From Aerococcus viridans (GTDB lineage Bacteria > Bacillota > Bacilli > Lactobacillales > Aerococcaceae), in contig NZ_PNHQ01000002.1 in assembly GCF_002871935.1 (NCBI RefSeq), positions 84,172-148,171 on the forward strand: DNA of 64,000 bases. Reading direction: 5' to 3'. Each line of letters begins with the position of its first letter. Within the stretch, counting starts at the first letter, position 1. The notes under the pieces were generated by a model. That model searched no databases. It was not told where the DNA came from and worked only from the letters and a program-made list of their open reading frames with translations. Below are positions 8,894 through 17,619 of the stretch, one piece after another. A program made the position numbers and the translations under genes.

Positions 8894-10789
8894 TTAACTA
8901 TTACGATTTTTTAGTTGTTTCAATAAATCAATTTTTTTCTTGATCAAAATACCAATTTGTGCAAAATCATCTACGGATTTTGCATAAGCAATTTCATCAT
9001 CTAAAGTTTGCATCTTTTGTTCTATACTCCCTTTAGTTTGTATATTATAAATAAGGTCTTCCACTTCACCTTCACCAATATCAGGGGCGACTTCTAAGTT
9101 CATTACTTCAGCAACCAAACGTTGCTCTTCAGCGCCTGTTAAAGCTTGTAAGAAGTCTCCTGGATCTATTTCACCATCTATGTTTTGTTTCCTATCCCTA
9201 TAGTCTGACAGTAGCATATAGACCGTTTCAACTTCACTAGATTGGAAATGAAAATCCTTATTCGCTATGAGTAACCATGTCTCACTATTATAGAGTAAAC
9301 GATACAACAATAGCAATTCACTTTTTTCAAGTTGTGTCTTTTTCTGACCTCTTGTAACTCCAACCTCAGGCACTGCTAGGTTACCATCATTAAAATACTG
9401 AGATGACCTATGGCCCTGTTCCTGATATGATTGATAATTCTGTTTATTTGAAGTATAACTCTCTAATTGTTGCAAGAGTGTATCTTTAGATACACCCGTA
9501 TCTTCAGAAATTTCACTGATATAAATATCTCGCTCAATCGCTTGCTGTGTTTTTGCAATCGCCTCAAGCATCACATTTATAAACTGAATCTTTCCATTGT
9601 CCGTTTCAAGAGAAAACTTCTTCCGATAGAAGTTTCTCATAAAATGTATCGGACTCATTCTTTTATTTATAACAAAATTGGCATACTTCTCGCCACCATA
9701 TTTTTGTATAAATTCGTCTGGATCTAAATTCTGTTCAAAAGATAGCACATTTATTTTCAATCGATTACTTTGATCTTGAATCAAATTGATCGCTCGTAAC
9801 GTTGCTTTTTGACCTGGAGTATCTCCATCATAAGCAATTAAGATTTGTTTGCTTGCCTTTTCAATCACTCTAATTTGATTACTAGTTAAACTTGTTCCCA
9901 TAGAGGCAACACCGTTTCCTATACCCTCATTATGAGAAGCAATTACATCCATAAAACCTTCAAACAATACAAGTTCTTTGGCTCGTCTAGCTTCACTTTG
10001 AGCTAAATCAAGATTAAATAGGAAAGTATTCTTTTCAAAAATCTCTGTCTCAGGACTATTTAAATATTTAGCAGCATCAGGATAGTTCTTTTGATGCATC
10101 GACCCAGGTAAAATCCGCCCAGAGAAACCCACAGTCTTACCTATTACATCTCTTAGTGGAAACATAATTCTACCAGCAAACCGATCTTTTAAACGATCTT
10201 GATCCCCTACAAAAATGCCAGACAGTTGTAATTCTTCAACCGTAAATTCTTTATTTAAAAGGTGCTGAGCTGCTAACCTACCATCTTCAGGTGCAATACC
10301 TATTTGATAGGTTTCTAGTGTTTCTTTACGCAATCCTCGATCATATAGATATTGCAATCCTAGATTTCCATTTTCAGTATTCATCAACAAATAGTGATAA
10401 AATTGCCTTAATTCTTCATGAATTTGAATTAACCGATTCTGTGTATTACTATAGTTGTTTGTCTGCTGTCCATCTTCTAGAGCAGACCAGTCGAAAGAGA
10501 CTGAAACATTTCCAAGTTCTGTTACTTTCTGAACAGCTTGTGGGAATGTATAGCCTTCAATTTCTTCCATAAAACGAAAAACATTACCCCCTCGACCACA
10601 TGAAAAACAGTGAAAAATCTGTTTTTCTTCATTTACTGTGAACGAAGGCGTACGTTCTTCATGAAATGGACAATAACCAAAATAGTTACGGCCTCTTTTT
10701 TGTAAGTCAACAAACTGACTAGTTATATCAAGGATATTTACATTGTTTTTGACTTCATTAATGACTTCCTCTGGAATAAAATTCGCCAA
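8894..10789 (-). CDS. dnaG: DNA primase
   Basis: The protein makes RNA primers at the replication fork. It has the N-terminal zinc ribbon (CPFHEE, then FHCFSCGRGG), the catalytic core with Toprim motifs EGFMDV and AYDGDTPGQKA, and a C-terminal helicase-binding region. I chose the TTG at 10787-10789, giving 631 residues starting (M)ANFIPEEV. It has AGGTG five bases upstream, and this matches how DnaG proteins usually begin. An in-frame TTG at 10811-10813 would add eight residues but has no ribosome binding site. It is co-transcribed with rpoD. Confidence 0.95.
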   Translation of the reverse strand: MANFIPEEVINEVKNNVNILDITSQFVDLQKRGRNYFGYCPFHEERTPSFTVNEEKQIFHCFSCGRGGNVFRFMEEIEGYTFPQAVQKVTELGNVSVSFDWSALEDGQQTNNYSNTQNRLIQIHEELRQFYHYLLMNTENGNLGLQYLYDRGLRKETLETYQIGIAPEDGRLAAQHLLNKEFTVEELQLSGIFVGDQDRLKDRFAGRIMFPLRDVIGKTVGFSGRILPGSMHQKNYPDAAKYLNSPETEIFEKNTFLFNLDLAQSEARRAKELVLFEGFMDVIASHNEGIGNGVASMGTSLTSNQIRVIEKASKQILIAYDGDTPGQKATLRAINLIQDQSNRLKINVLSFEQNLDPDEFIQKYGGEKYANFVINKRMSPIHFMRNFYRKKFSLETDNGKIQFINVMLEAIAKTQQAIERDIYISEISEDTGVSKDTLLQQLESYTSNKQNYQSYQEQGHRSSQYFNDGNLAVPEVGVTRGQKKTQLEKSELLLLYRLLYNSETWLLIANKDFHFQSSEVETVYMLLSDYRDRKQNIDGEIDPGDFLQALTGAEEQRLVAEVMNLEVAPDIGEGEVEDLIYNIQTKGSIEQKMQTLDDEIAYAKSVDDFAQIGILIKKKIDLLKQLKNRNS

Positions 10790-10880
10790 TTGACCACCTA
10801 CTTTTGCCGGCAAAAACTCACAATAAATATAGCGGAAACCAAATCAAAATGCAATCGATATGGACATATTATTTGAATAA

Positions 10881-11486
10881 TTATTCTTCAAGTTCAAATT
10901 CGCCATCTAAAACAGCTTGAATAATTTCCCAAGCTTCGTCTCTACCATTTTTTGTTTCAGCTGAAAATGGTAAAATTTGATCAATTGATTCTAATCCTAA
11001 TGTTTTATAAATATCACTTAGGTGTTTATTCCATTGACTTTTCTTAATTTTGTCACTTTTTGTTGCGATAACAAAATAAGGTACGCCATGGTAATCCATG
11101 AATTCTTTCATTTGAATATCATCTTTGGTTGGTTTATGGCGAAAGTCCACTACAAGAAGTGCTAAAACTAGGTTTTCACGGGTAGTAAAATATGTTTCTA
11201 ACATCTCGCCCCATTTTGCTTTTTCAGTTTTACTCACTCTAGCGTATCCATATCCAGGAACGTCTACAAAATAGAACAAATCTTCAATTTGATAGTAATT
11301 TAACTGTTGTGTTTTTCCAGGCTTACTTGATGTTCTAGCCAATTTTTTTCGATTAATCATCGTATTGATAAATGAACTTTTTCCAACATTTGACCGTCCC
11401 GCTAAAGCAATCTCAGGTATTGTAGAAGCTGGATACTGCTCTGGCCTTACGGCTGAGATTAGAAATTCAACATTATGCACGTCCAT
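10881..11486 (-). CDS. ysxC: Ribosome biogenesis GTP-binding protein YsxC/EngB
   Basis: The 201-residue GTPase acts in assembly of the large ribosomal subunit. The G1 motif [11 protein letters not shown]3 DVPGYG and G4 TKSD are all present, as is the family's HKPTKDD segment. The ATG at 11486 has AGGAG six bases upstream; a longer frame reaching 11552 has no such site. It follows clpX in the conserved order clpX-ysxC, but a terminator-like hairpin lies between the two, so its expression may be partly separate. Confidence 0.95.
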   Translation of the reverse strand: MDVHNVEFLISAVRPEQYPASTIPEIALAGRSNVGKSSFINTMINRKKLARTSSKPGKTQQLNYYQIEDLFYFVDVPGYGYARVSKTEKAKWGEMLETYFTTRENLVLALLVVDFRHKPTKDDIQMKEFMDYHGVPYFVIATKSDKIKKSQWNKHLSDIYKTLGLESIDQILPFSAETKNGRDEAWEIIQAVLDGEFELEE

Positions 11487-11503
11487 GAAAATCTCCTTTC
11501 TGA

Positions 11504-11535
11504 CACAAAAAGGAAAGACTAAAGCCAGTCTTTCC
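11504..11535 (-). terminator. Terminator between clpX and ysxC
   Basis: Perfect 9-bp stem GGAAAGACT/AGTCTTTCC with a six-base loop, followed on the minus strand by TTTTTGTG. It lies about 35 bases after the clpX stop and would limit read-through into ysxC. Confidence 0.75.
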
Positions 11536-11570
11536 CATTGTATTTCATACATTGCAACGCTTAGACTTAT

Positions 11571-12827
11571 TTAAGCGATTTTTTTGCCTTCTAAATCAAA
11601 TAAATCCGGTTCAATATCATCATTAATGACCGAAGCTGTAATCGTCACTTTTGAGACGTCATCACGAGATGGAATCTCAAACATAATTTCTAACATTGCT
11701 TCTTCAATAATTGAACGGAGACCACGGGCTCCTGTTTTACGGTCTAAAGCCTTCTGTGCTATCGCATCAAGCGCTTCATCAGTAAATGTAAGTTCAACAT
11801 CATCCATCTTTAACAATTGCTGATATTGCTTTACTAAAGCATTTCTTGGTTTTGTTAAAATATGAACTAAATCTTCTTTGGTTAACTTATTTAAGTTAGC
11901 CATAATTGGTAAACGACCAATAAATTCAGGAATTAATCCAAATGTTTGTAAATCTTGAGGAATAGCCTGTTGCATAATCGCATCATTATCATTTAAAATC
12001 TGATTCTTTGAACTATTACCAAAACCGATCACTTTTTCCCCGAGGCGTTCTTTAATAATTGGTTCAATACCGTCAAAGGCACCACCTACAATAAAGAGTA
12101 TATCGGTTGTATCTACTTGAATCAATTCTTGATGTGGATGTTTACGCCCACCTTGTGGCGGAATGTTTGCTTCAGTTCCTTCTAAAATTTTCAGTAACGC
12201 CTGTTGAACACCTTCACCAGAGACATCACGTGTAATGGAAACATTTTCTGATTTACGCGCAATCTTATCAATCTCATCAACATATATAATCCCTTTTTGG
12301 GCACGCTCCACGTCAAAATCAGCAGCCTGTACTAATTTGACTAAGATATTTTCAACATCTTCCCCAACATAACCCGCTTCTGTCAATGTCGTTGCATCCG
12401 CAATCGCAAATGGCACGTCCAAAATACGCGCTAACGTTTGAGCTAAGTATGTTTTTCCTGAACCAGTTGGTCCCATTAATAGAATATTACTCTTTTGAAG
12501 AGAAATGTCATCATCAGCAGCTTCGTTGTTAGAAGAAATACGTTTGTAATGGTTATATACTGCTACTGACAAAGTCTTTTTGGCTTGATCCTGGCCAATA
12601 ACATAATCATCTAAGATGGAACGAATTTCAGTTGGTTTTGGTGGTTCAACCATTGTATAAGATTCTTCTCGTTCTTGGCTAACTTCTTCATCAATAATTT
12701 CCTGACACAGTGCTACACATTCATTACAGATATAAACACCCGGTCCAGCGATGATTTTGTCTACCTCATCTTGTGATTTTCCACAAAAAGAACAGTGAAT
12801 CGTTGTTTGTTCATCATCATTATACAT
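11571..12827 (-). CDS. clpX: ATP-dependent Clp protease ATP-binding subunit ClpX
   Basis: The 418-residue AAA+ unfoldase feeds substrates to ClpP. The N-terminal C4 zinc domain ([14 protein letters not shown]) precedes Walker [13 protein letters not shown] and Walker [10 protein letters not shown]. The pore loop region GYVGEDVE, the ClpP-contacting IGFG loop ([10 protein letters not shown]) and sensor 2 (GARGLRSI) follow. The ATG follows AAAGGAG. In many relatives tig lies directly upstream; here a nucleoside-use cassette on the other strand separates the two. Confidence 0.98.
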   Translation of the reverse strand: MYNDDEQTTIHCSFCGKSQDEVDKIIAGPGVYICNECVALCQEIIDEEVSQEREESYTMVEPPKPTEIRSILDDYVIGQDQAKKTLSVAVYNHYKRISSNNEAADDDISLQKSNILLMGPTGSGKTYLAQTLARILDVPFAIADATTLTEAGYVGEDVENILVKLVQAADFDVERAQKGIIYVDEIDKIARKSENVSITRDVSGEGVQQALLKILEGTEANIPPQGGRKHPHQELIQVDTTDILFIVGGAFDGIEPIIKERLGEKVIGFGNSSKNQILNDNDAIMQQAIPQDLQTFGLIPEFIGRLPIMANLNKLTKEDLVHILTKPRNALVKQYQQLLKMDDVELTFTDEALDAIAQKALDRKTGARGLRSIIEEAMLEIMFEIPSRDDVSKVTITASVINDDIEPDLFDLEGKKIA

Positions 12828-12862
12828 GCTATCCGTTCTCCTTTCCCTTTTTACATCATCTT

Positions 12863-12891
12863 ATTGTGCCAAATTCTTGACTTTAAGTCAA
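12863..12891 (-). promoter_or_regulatory. Candidate clpX promoter, overlapping an inverted repeat
   Basis: On the minus strand TTGACT (12886-12891) and CACAAT (12863-12868) are 17 bases apart. The -35 hexamer is one half of the inverted repeat TTGACTTTAAGTCAA at 12877-12891. It does not match the CtsR heptad consensus, so the meaning of the repeat is open. Confidence 0.45.
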
Positions 12892-12930
12892 TTTAAATGT
12901 CTTCATTTTATATGTTTTAGGTCTATTGTA

Positions 12931-12944
12931 TATCATATATGATA
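12931..12944. promoter_or_regulatory. 14-bp palindrome upstream of the nucleoside transporter
   Basis: TATCATATATGATA is a perfect palindrome 125 bases before the transporter start and could be an operator for the divergent plus-strand cassette. It is AT-rich, so chance is possible. I know of no regulator with exactly this site. Confidence 0.25.
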
Positions 12945-13068
12945 AGTCTAAAAATGTAACCAGTTTATCGTTCGGGAATTCTTTTAAATTACTAGTATTT
13001 TACTAGTCAATATTTTATAATGATTAGCAGTGCAAAAATTTGAATAAAAATAAGAAAAGGAGATCACT

Positions 13069-14268
13069 ATGAGTATTATTCGCGGAATTATCGGTCTAAT
13101 TGTCATTGGACTTATTGCTTTATTACTTAGTAAAGACCGTAAGAACGCCCGTATTAAACAAGTAGGCATTTTATTGATTATTATGTTTGTTTTAGCCTTC
13201 GTTGGTTTAAGAACAAGCTTTGGGATCGCAATTTTGGAAGGTATATCAGAGTTCTTTAACTGGTTAATCTTACAAGCAAATGGTGGTACCGAATTTGTTT
13301 TTGGTGAGGGATCCACAGGATATGGTATTTTCTTCCTAAACGTTTTAATGCCAATCGTATTTATTTCTGGTTTGATTGGTATCCTTCAATATATTAACGT
13401 CCTACCATTTATCGCTAAATTCTTAGGTAAAGCCCTTAATAAGGTGACTGGTATGGGGGAAAATGAATCATATATTGCTATCATGATGGCCATGCTTGGC
13501 CAATCAAACGGTTTCATTACAATTAAGCGCTACATTGATAAATTCTCGCCCGAACAAATATTTACATTTGCGTTAATGGGGTTATCTTGTGTATCTGCTA
13601 CGACTATTGCTTCTTATATGCAAATGGTTGATGGTAAATTTGTAGTAGTAGCCATTCTTTTAAATGTCTTTGCCGCTTTCGTCATCGTCTCATTGATGAC
13701 ACCATATAATCCACAAACTCTTCAGGTAGATTTTAACCCTATTGAAGAAGCTAAGGAAAATGAAGGTATTGAAGAAGAAAACTTTTTCTCCGTATTGAGC
13801 GACTACATCTCTAGTGGTTTCCAAATTGCTTTAGCAATTGCTGGATCATTAATTGGTTTTACAGCTTTAATTACCTTCCTTAATTCATTAGCTAGTTTGG
13901 TATTTGGCATAGATTTCTTTACTATCCTTGGTTACGTTTTCTCCCCACTTGCATATATAATGGGTGTTCCAAGTACGGATATCGTAAGCGCTGGTTCTAT
14001 CATGGCTTCCAAATTATTAACCAATGAATTTGTCGCCTTAGGTGAAGTTCAAGCGGTTGCAGGACAAATAACAGAGAAAACAATGGCAATGATGTCAACT
14101 TATGTTATCTCATTTTCAAATATCGCAACTGTCGGCATGATTATTGCTTCTGTAAAAATTATGTCAACTAAACAGGCCAAAGTTATCGCAAACAATACAT
14201 GGCGTTTAATCATTGCATCAGTCTTAGTATCTATGATTTCAGCAACAATAGTTGGTTTCTTCTTCTAA
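13069..14268 (+). CDS. Concentrative nucleoside transporter, NupC/CNT family
   Basis: A 399-residue hydrophobic membrane protein. The order is an N-terminal set of helices, the loop with ANGGTEFVFGEG, the gate-like region LPFIAKFLGKALNKVTGMGENESYIA, a Q/N-rich helix end (MLGQSNGFITIK), and the C-terminal core with SFSNIATVGM. These are features of CNT-family proton- or sodium-coupled nucleoside importers. The ATG follows AAGGAG. The nucleoside hydrolase gene 138 bases downstream supports uptake and cleavage of ribonucleosides. The exact substrate cannot be told from sequence. Confidence 0.9.
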   Translation: MSIIRGIIGLIVIGLIALLLSKDRKNARIKQVGILLIIMFVLAFVGLRTSFGIAILEGISEFFNWLILQANGGTEFVFGEGSTGYGIFFLNVLMPIVFISGLIGILQYINVLPFIAKFLGKALNKVTGMGENESYIAIMMAMLGQSNGFITIKRYIDKFSPEQIFTFALMGLSCVSATTIASYMQMVDGKFVVVAILLNVFAAFVIVSLMTPYNPQTLQVDFNPIEEAKENEGIEEENFFSVLSDYISSGFQIALAIAGSLIGFTALITFLNSLASLVFGIDFFTILGYVFSPLAYIMGVPSTDIVSAGSIMASKLLTNEFVALGEVQAVAGQITEKTMAMMSTYVISFSNIATVGMIIASVKIMSTKQAKVIANNTWRLIIASVLVSMISATIVGFFF

Positions 14269-14310
14269 TTTAGAAAGCTGGTTCATCAATCCATTTTAAT
14301 AAACTTGTAT

Positions 14311-14352
14311 AAGGCATTGTCTTTCTTCTATCAATTTGAAAGCCAATGCCTT
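14311..14352 (+). other. Intercistronic hairpin between transporter and hydrolase genes
   Basis: Arms AAGGCATTG-T-CTTTC and GAAAG-C-CAATGCCTT form 14 base pairs with one mismatch and a 12-base loop. No T-run follows, so it is more likely an mRNA-stability or processing element, or a weak terminator, than a strong stop. Both strands can form it. Confidence 0.5.
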
Positions 14353-14406
14353 ATACTTTACTTAGGATAAGATATTAAAATATCCAACTTTTTAGGGGGT
14401 TTAAAT

Positions 14407-15345
14407 ATGAAATTAATCTTAGATTTTGATACGGGTATTGATGATGCAATGGCTATTGCACTTGCTTTGGGCGAAGAAGATGCAGAAGTAATCGGTATTA
14501 CATCTGTATTTGGAAATGCTGAAGTTGACAAGTGTGTCCACAATGCCTCAGCGGTATTAAAATTATTGGACCGCGAAGACATTCCGGTTTTCCGAGGCGC
14601 TGCCCACAAGATTGGCGCAAGTGAAGATTATATCCAAGAAAAAGCATCTGGTATCTTTCATGGGCTAAATGGCCTAGGGAATATTGAATTACCTGCTGGC
14701 AATAATATCTCTGATCAAGATGCTATCGATTTTATTATTGAGTCTGCAAACAAATACGGTGAAGAATTAGTCTTAGTAACAACAGGACCTTTAACAAATG
14801 CTGCATTAGCAATTCAAAAGGATCTACCTGCTATGCAAAAAATTAAAGGTATTGTATCAATGGGCGGTGCGCTAACTGTACCAGGAAATGTTAGCCCCTT
14901 TGCTGAAGCAAACTTCTGGAAAGACTCTGAAGCAAATAATATTGTTTTCGATTCTGGATTGCCTATTAAAGTGATTGGTTTAGATGTTACTTTACGAACG
15001 CTAATCACCGACACTGATATTGCACCTTGGTTAGAAATGTCTGAAGCTGCCCAAGTTTTCCATGAAATTGTCACTTACTACTTTAAAGCTTACGCTAATT
15101 CATATGAAGACCTTACAGGTTGTGCATTACATGACCCATTGGCTGTCTCTGTTGCACTTAACAGCGACTGGGTGACTGGTGAAACATTCCGCATCAAGAG
15201 CTTATACGGCGAGCAAGAGGGGCGCTTAGTTCAAGATCAATCAGCATTAAACCGTAACGAAAAACCAAATGTATTTGTTGCGCTAGGTGTTGACGCAGAA
15301 AAATACAACAAACATTTCTTAGATACTATCAAAAAAGCATTTTAA
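14407..15345 (+). CDS. Inosine/uridine-preferring nucleoside hydrolase
   Basis: The 312-residue protein belongs to the IUNH family, which hydrolyses ribonucleosides to base and ribose using a bound calcium ion. The N-terminal Asp-rich motif is LDFDTGIDDAMAI. This is close to the family's DTDPGIDDA, with F and T in place of T and P. The VTTGPLTNAALA block and the late CALHDPLAV block carrying the catalytic and metal-binding Asp are intact. The ATG follows TTTAGGGGG. It probably acts with the upstream transporter; a specific Rih type cannot be assigned. Confidence 0.92.
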   Translation: MKLILDFDTGIDDAMAIALALGEEDAEVIGITSVFGNAEVDKCVHNASAVLKLLDREDIPVFRGAAHKIGASEDYIQEKASGIFHGLNGLGNIELPAGNNISDQDAIDFIIESANKYGEELVLVTTGPLTNAALAIQKDLPAMQKIKGIVSMGGALTVPGNVSPFAEANFWKDSEANNIVFDSGLPIKVIGLDVTLRTLITDTDIAPWLEMSEAAQVFHEIVTYYFKAYANSYEDLTGCALHDPLAVSVALNSDWVTGETFRIKSLYGEQEGRLVQDQSALNRNEKPNVFVALGVDAEKYNKHFLDTIKKAF

Positions 15346-15357
15346 TAGTTAGCGCGT

Positions 15358-15387
15358 AAAAAAACCGAGCACAGGCTCGGTTTTTTT
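15358..15387. terminator. Bidirectional terminator between nucleoside hydrolase and tig
   Basis: Stem CCGAGC/GCTCGG with loop ACAG, flanked by seven A on the left and seven T on the right, so it can serve both converging genes. A second stem (AAAGCCAGT/ACTGGCTTT, 15399-15421) sits between it and the tig stop and may help end the tig transcript. Confidence 0.9.
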
Positions 15388-15441
15388 CTACATATGGGAA
15401 AGCCAGTAACTCACTGGCTTTTATGTTCGAATAATCTTAAA

Positions 15442-16722
15442 TTATGCTTCTTCTACAGTGTCAGTGATTAAAGCCATTGCTTTCTTCAATGCAATATCAT
15501 TTTTTAACATGTCTTCTGTTACGACATTTTTAACTTCTTCAACAGTCATGTTGTAAGTTTCAGCTAATGTAGCAATTTCTTTTTCTACATCTTCAACTTT
15601 TGCAGTAATGTTTTCATCTTCAACGATTTGCTCAAGAATTAAGTTCGTTTTTACGCGTGTATCAGCATCTTCTTCGAATTGAGCATGTAAGTCAGCTTCA
15701 GTTGTACCTGTTAATTGGAAGTACATTTCTTTAGAGATACCTGAACGTTGCATTTCGTTTAAGTAGTGATCCATTTGACGGTGAACTTCTTCATGTACCA
15801 TTTCGTGTGGTAATTCAGTAATTTCAGCGTTCTCTACTGCTAAACGTAAAGCTTCTTCTTCACGAGCTTCTTTAGCTGCTGCTTCTTTTTGCTCAGTTAA
15901 TTCTTTACGGTATTTTTCTTTTAATTCGTCTAAAGTTTCAACTTCTTCATCAACATCTTTAGCAAATTCATCATCTAATTCTGGCACTTCTTTAGTTTTT
16001 ACTTCATGTACTTTCACTTTAAAAGTAGCATCTTTACCAGCTAATTCATCCGCATGATATTCTTCAGGGAAAGTAAGGTTTACTTCTACTTCATCGCCTT
16101 CTTTTACACCAACTAGTTGGTCTTCAAAACCAGGGATGAATGAGTTAGAACCTAATTCTAATGAATGGTTTTCCCCTTTACCACCTGCGAAAGCTTCGCC
16201 ATCTTGGAAACCTTCATAGTCGATAACTACTGTATCGCCATTTTCAGCAGCCCCATCTTTTAATGCTAATTCACTTAAATTAGCTTGCGCTGCAGATAAA
16301 CGATCATTGATTTCTTCTTCAGTCACTTCAACTTCTTGTTTAGAAACAGTTAGGTTTTTATATTGACCCAATTTAACTTCTGGTTTAGTTGCCACGTATG
16401 CAATTAATTCCCAGTCAGCATTTGGCTCGGCAGATTTAATATCAAAGCGAGGTTGTGTAACAATATCCAAGCCTGATTCTTCAACAGCTTTTGTGTAGGC
16501 TTCTGGTAAAACGATGTTTACAGCATCTTCAAGTAAAGTTTGTTCACCAAACATTCTCACAAACATTTGATAGTTTACTTTTCCTTTACGGAAACCTGGT
16601 ACAGATACATCCTTTTTAATTCGGTTAAAAGCTTGTTTCTTAGCTTGTTCTGCATCTTCTTTTGCTACGGTAAAGTGTAAAATACCTTCATTTGTTGATG
16701 TTTGTTCATAATTTACTGACAT
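15442..16722 (-). CDS. tig: Trigger factor (ribosome-associated chaperone)
   Basis: The 426-residue protein binds the ribosome exit tunnel and folds nascent chains. The N-terminal ribosome-binding signature appears as VPGFRKGKV near residue 39, close to the family GFRxGKxP. The central FKBP-type prolyl isomerase domain includes GDTVVIDYEGFQDGEAF and FIPGFEDQLVG. The long Glu- and Ala-rich C-terminal part forms the chaperone arms. ATG at 16722. It is monocistronic here and not linked to clpX. Confidence 0.97.
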   Translation of the reverse strand: MSVNYEQTSTNEGILHFTVAKEDAEQAKKQAFNRIKKDVSVPGFRKGKVNYQMFVRMFGEQTLLEDAVNIVLPEAYTKAVEESGLDIVTQPRFDIKSAEPNADWELIAYVATKPEVKLGQYKNLTVSKQEVEVTEEEINDRLSAAQANLSELALKDGAAENGDTVVIDYEGFQDGEAFAGGKGENHSLELGSNSFIPGFEDQLVGVKEGDEVEVNLTFPEEYHADELAGKDATFKVKVHEVKTKEVPELDDEFAKDVDEEVETLDELKEKYRKELTEQKEAAAKEAREEEALRLAVENAEITELPHEMVHEEVHRQMDHYLNEMQRSGISKEMYFQLTGTTEADLHAQFEEDADTRVKTNLILEQIVEDENITAKVEDVEKEIATLAETYNMTVEEVKNVVTEDMLKNDIALKKAMALITDTVEEA

Positions 16723-16980
16723 TTAAATTCCCCTAACTCTAGTTATATTTACTAATCGATTACGTATTTATGCATAATCTTGACATCATAAAATACTACA
16801 CTAAAACTCACGAGTTGTCTAGTTAATGAGCCAAAATCGCCTTTAATGTTATAATAAACTTGAGGTTTTTTCTTGTTTTTATATTAAAATCCATGATAAA
16901 ACTATTGTACAAAGGACAAATAGGATAGAATAGAATAAATATGGTCTCTTAGATAATGACCATATCTAAAGGAGGGCATC

Positions 16981-17589
16981 ATGAGATATCCTAATGGTAA
17001 AATCTACCATAATCAGACAAAACATTCCCTATCCCCAGCTTCTAAAGGGAAGTCAAGCTTTGCTAAACGTGGTATGAAGTTAGAAGAAATGATTAATCAG
17101 ACCAACCAGTGGTATTTATTGCGTGATAAAGCTGTTATTCACAAAAAGCCAACACCTGTTCAAGTTGTGTCAGTTGACTACCCAAAAAGAAGTCGTGCAA
17201 AAATAACAGAGGCTTACTATAAATCTGCTTCCACAACAGACTACAATGGTATTTACAAAGGAAAGTATCTTGATTTCGAGGCTAAACAAACTAACCTTAA
17301 AACTAAATTTCCTCTTCATAATATTCATCAGCATCAAATAGATCACATGACAAATTGTGCCAAGCATGGTGGTGTTTGTTTTGTCATATTTCTATTTAAA
17401 GAACTTCATGAAGCCTATGTATATCCCATTACTGCTTTATTAGAAGATTGGACAAATTTTTTAGCTAACGATATCACTGCAATCCCTTTGAAAAAAATTC
17501 AAACTAAAGGTTTTTCAGTAGATATGGGCTACCAACCCCAAATTGACTATTTAGCAGCAGTGGATAAAATGATAGCAGTGAGTGATTAA
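16981..17589 (+). CDS. recU: Holliday junction resolvase RecU
   Basis: The 202-residue endonuclease cuts four-way DNA junctions in recombination and chromosome segregation. Signatures are the basic N-terminus, FAKRGMKLEEMIN, and the metal-binding core SASTTDYNGIYKGKYLDFEAKQT, followed by FPLHNIHQHQ. These are typical of RecU in Firmicutes. The ATG follows AAAGGAGGGC. It lies 30 bases before the gene for the class A penicillin-binding protein, a pairing conserved in Firmicutes. Confidence 0.95.
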   Translation: MRYPNGKIYHNQTKHSLSPASKGKSSFAKRGMKLEEMINQTNQWYLLRDKAVIHKKPTPVQVVSVDYPKRSRAKITEAYYKSASTTDYNGIYKGKYLDFEAKQTNLKTKFPLHNIHQHQIDHMTNCAKHGGVCFVIFLFKELHEAYVYPITALLEDWTNFLANDITAIPLKKIQTKGFSVDMGYQPQIDYLAAVDKMIAVSD

Positions 17590-17619
17590 AATTAAACAAA
17601 CTTACTAGGAGTGATAAAC

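Noticed and set aside
12863..12900. CtsR operator upstream of clpX
   Set aside because: The sequence has a single GTCAA-like element in an inverted repeat, not the direct heptad repeat GGTCAAA-n3-GGTCAAA.
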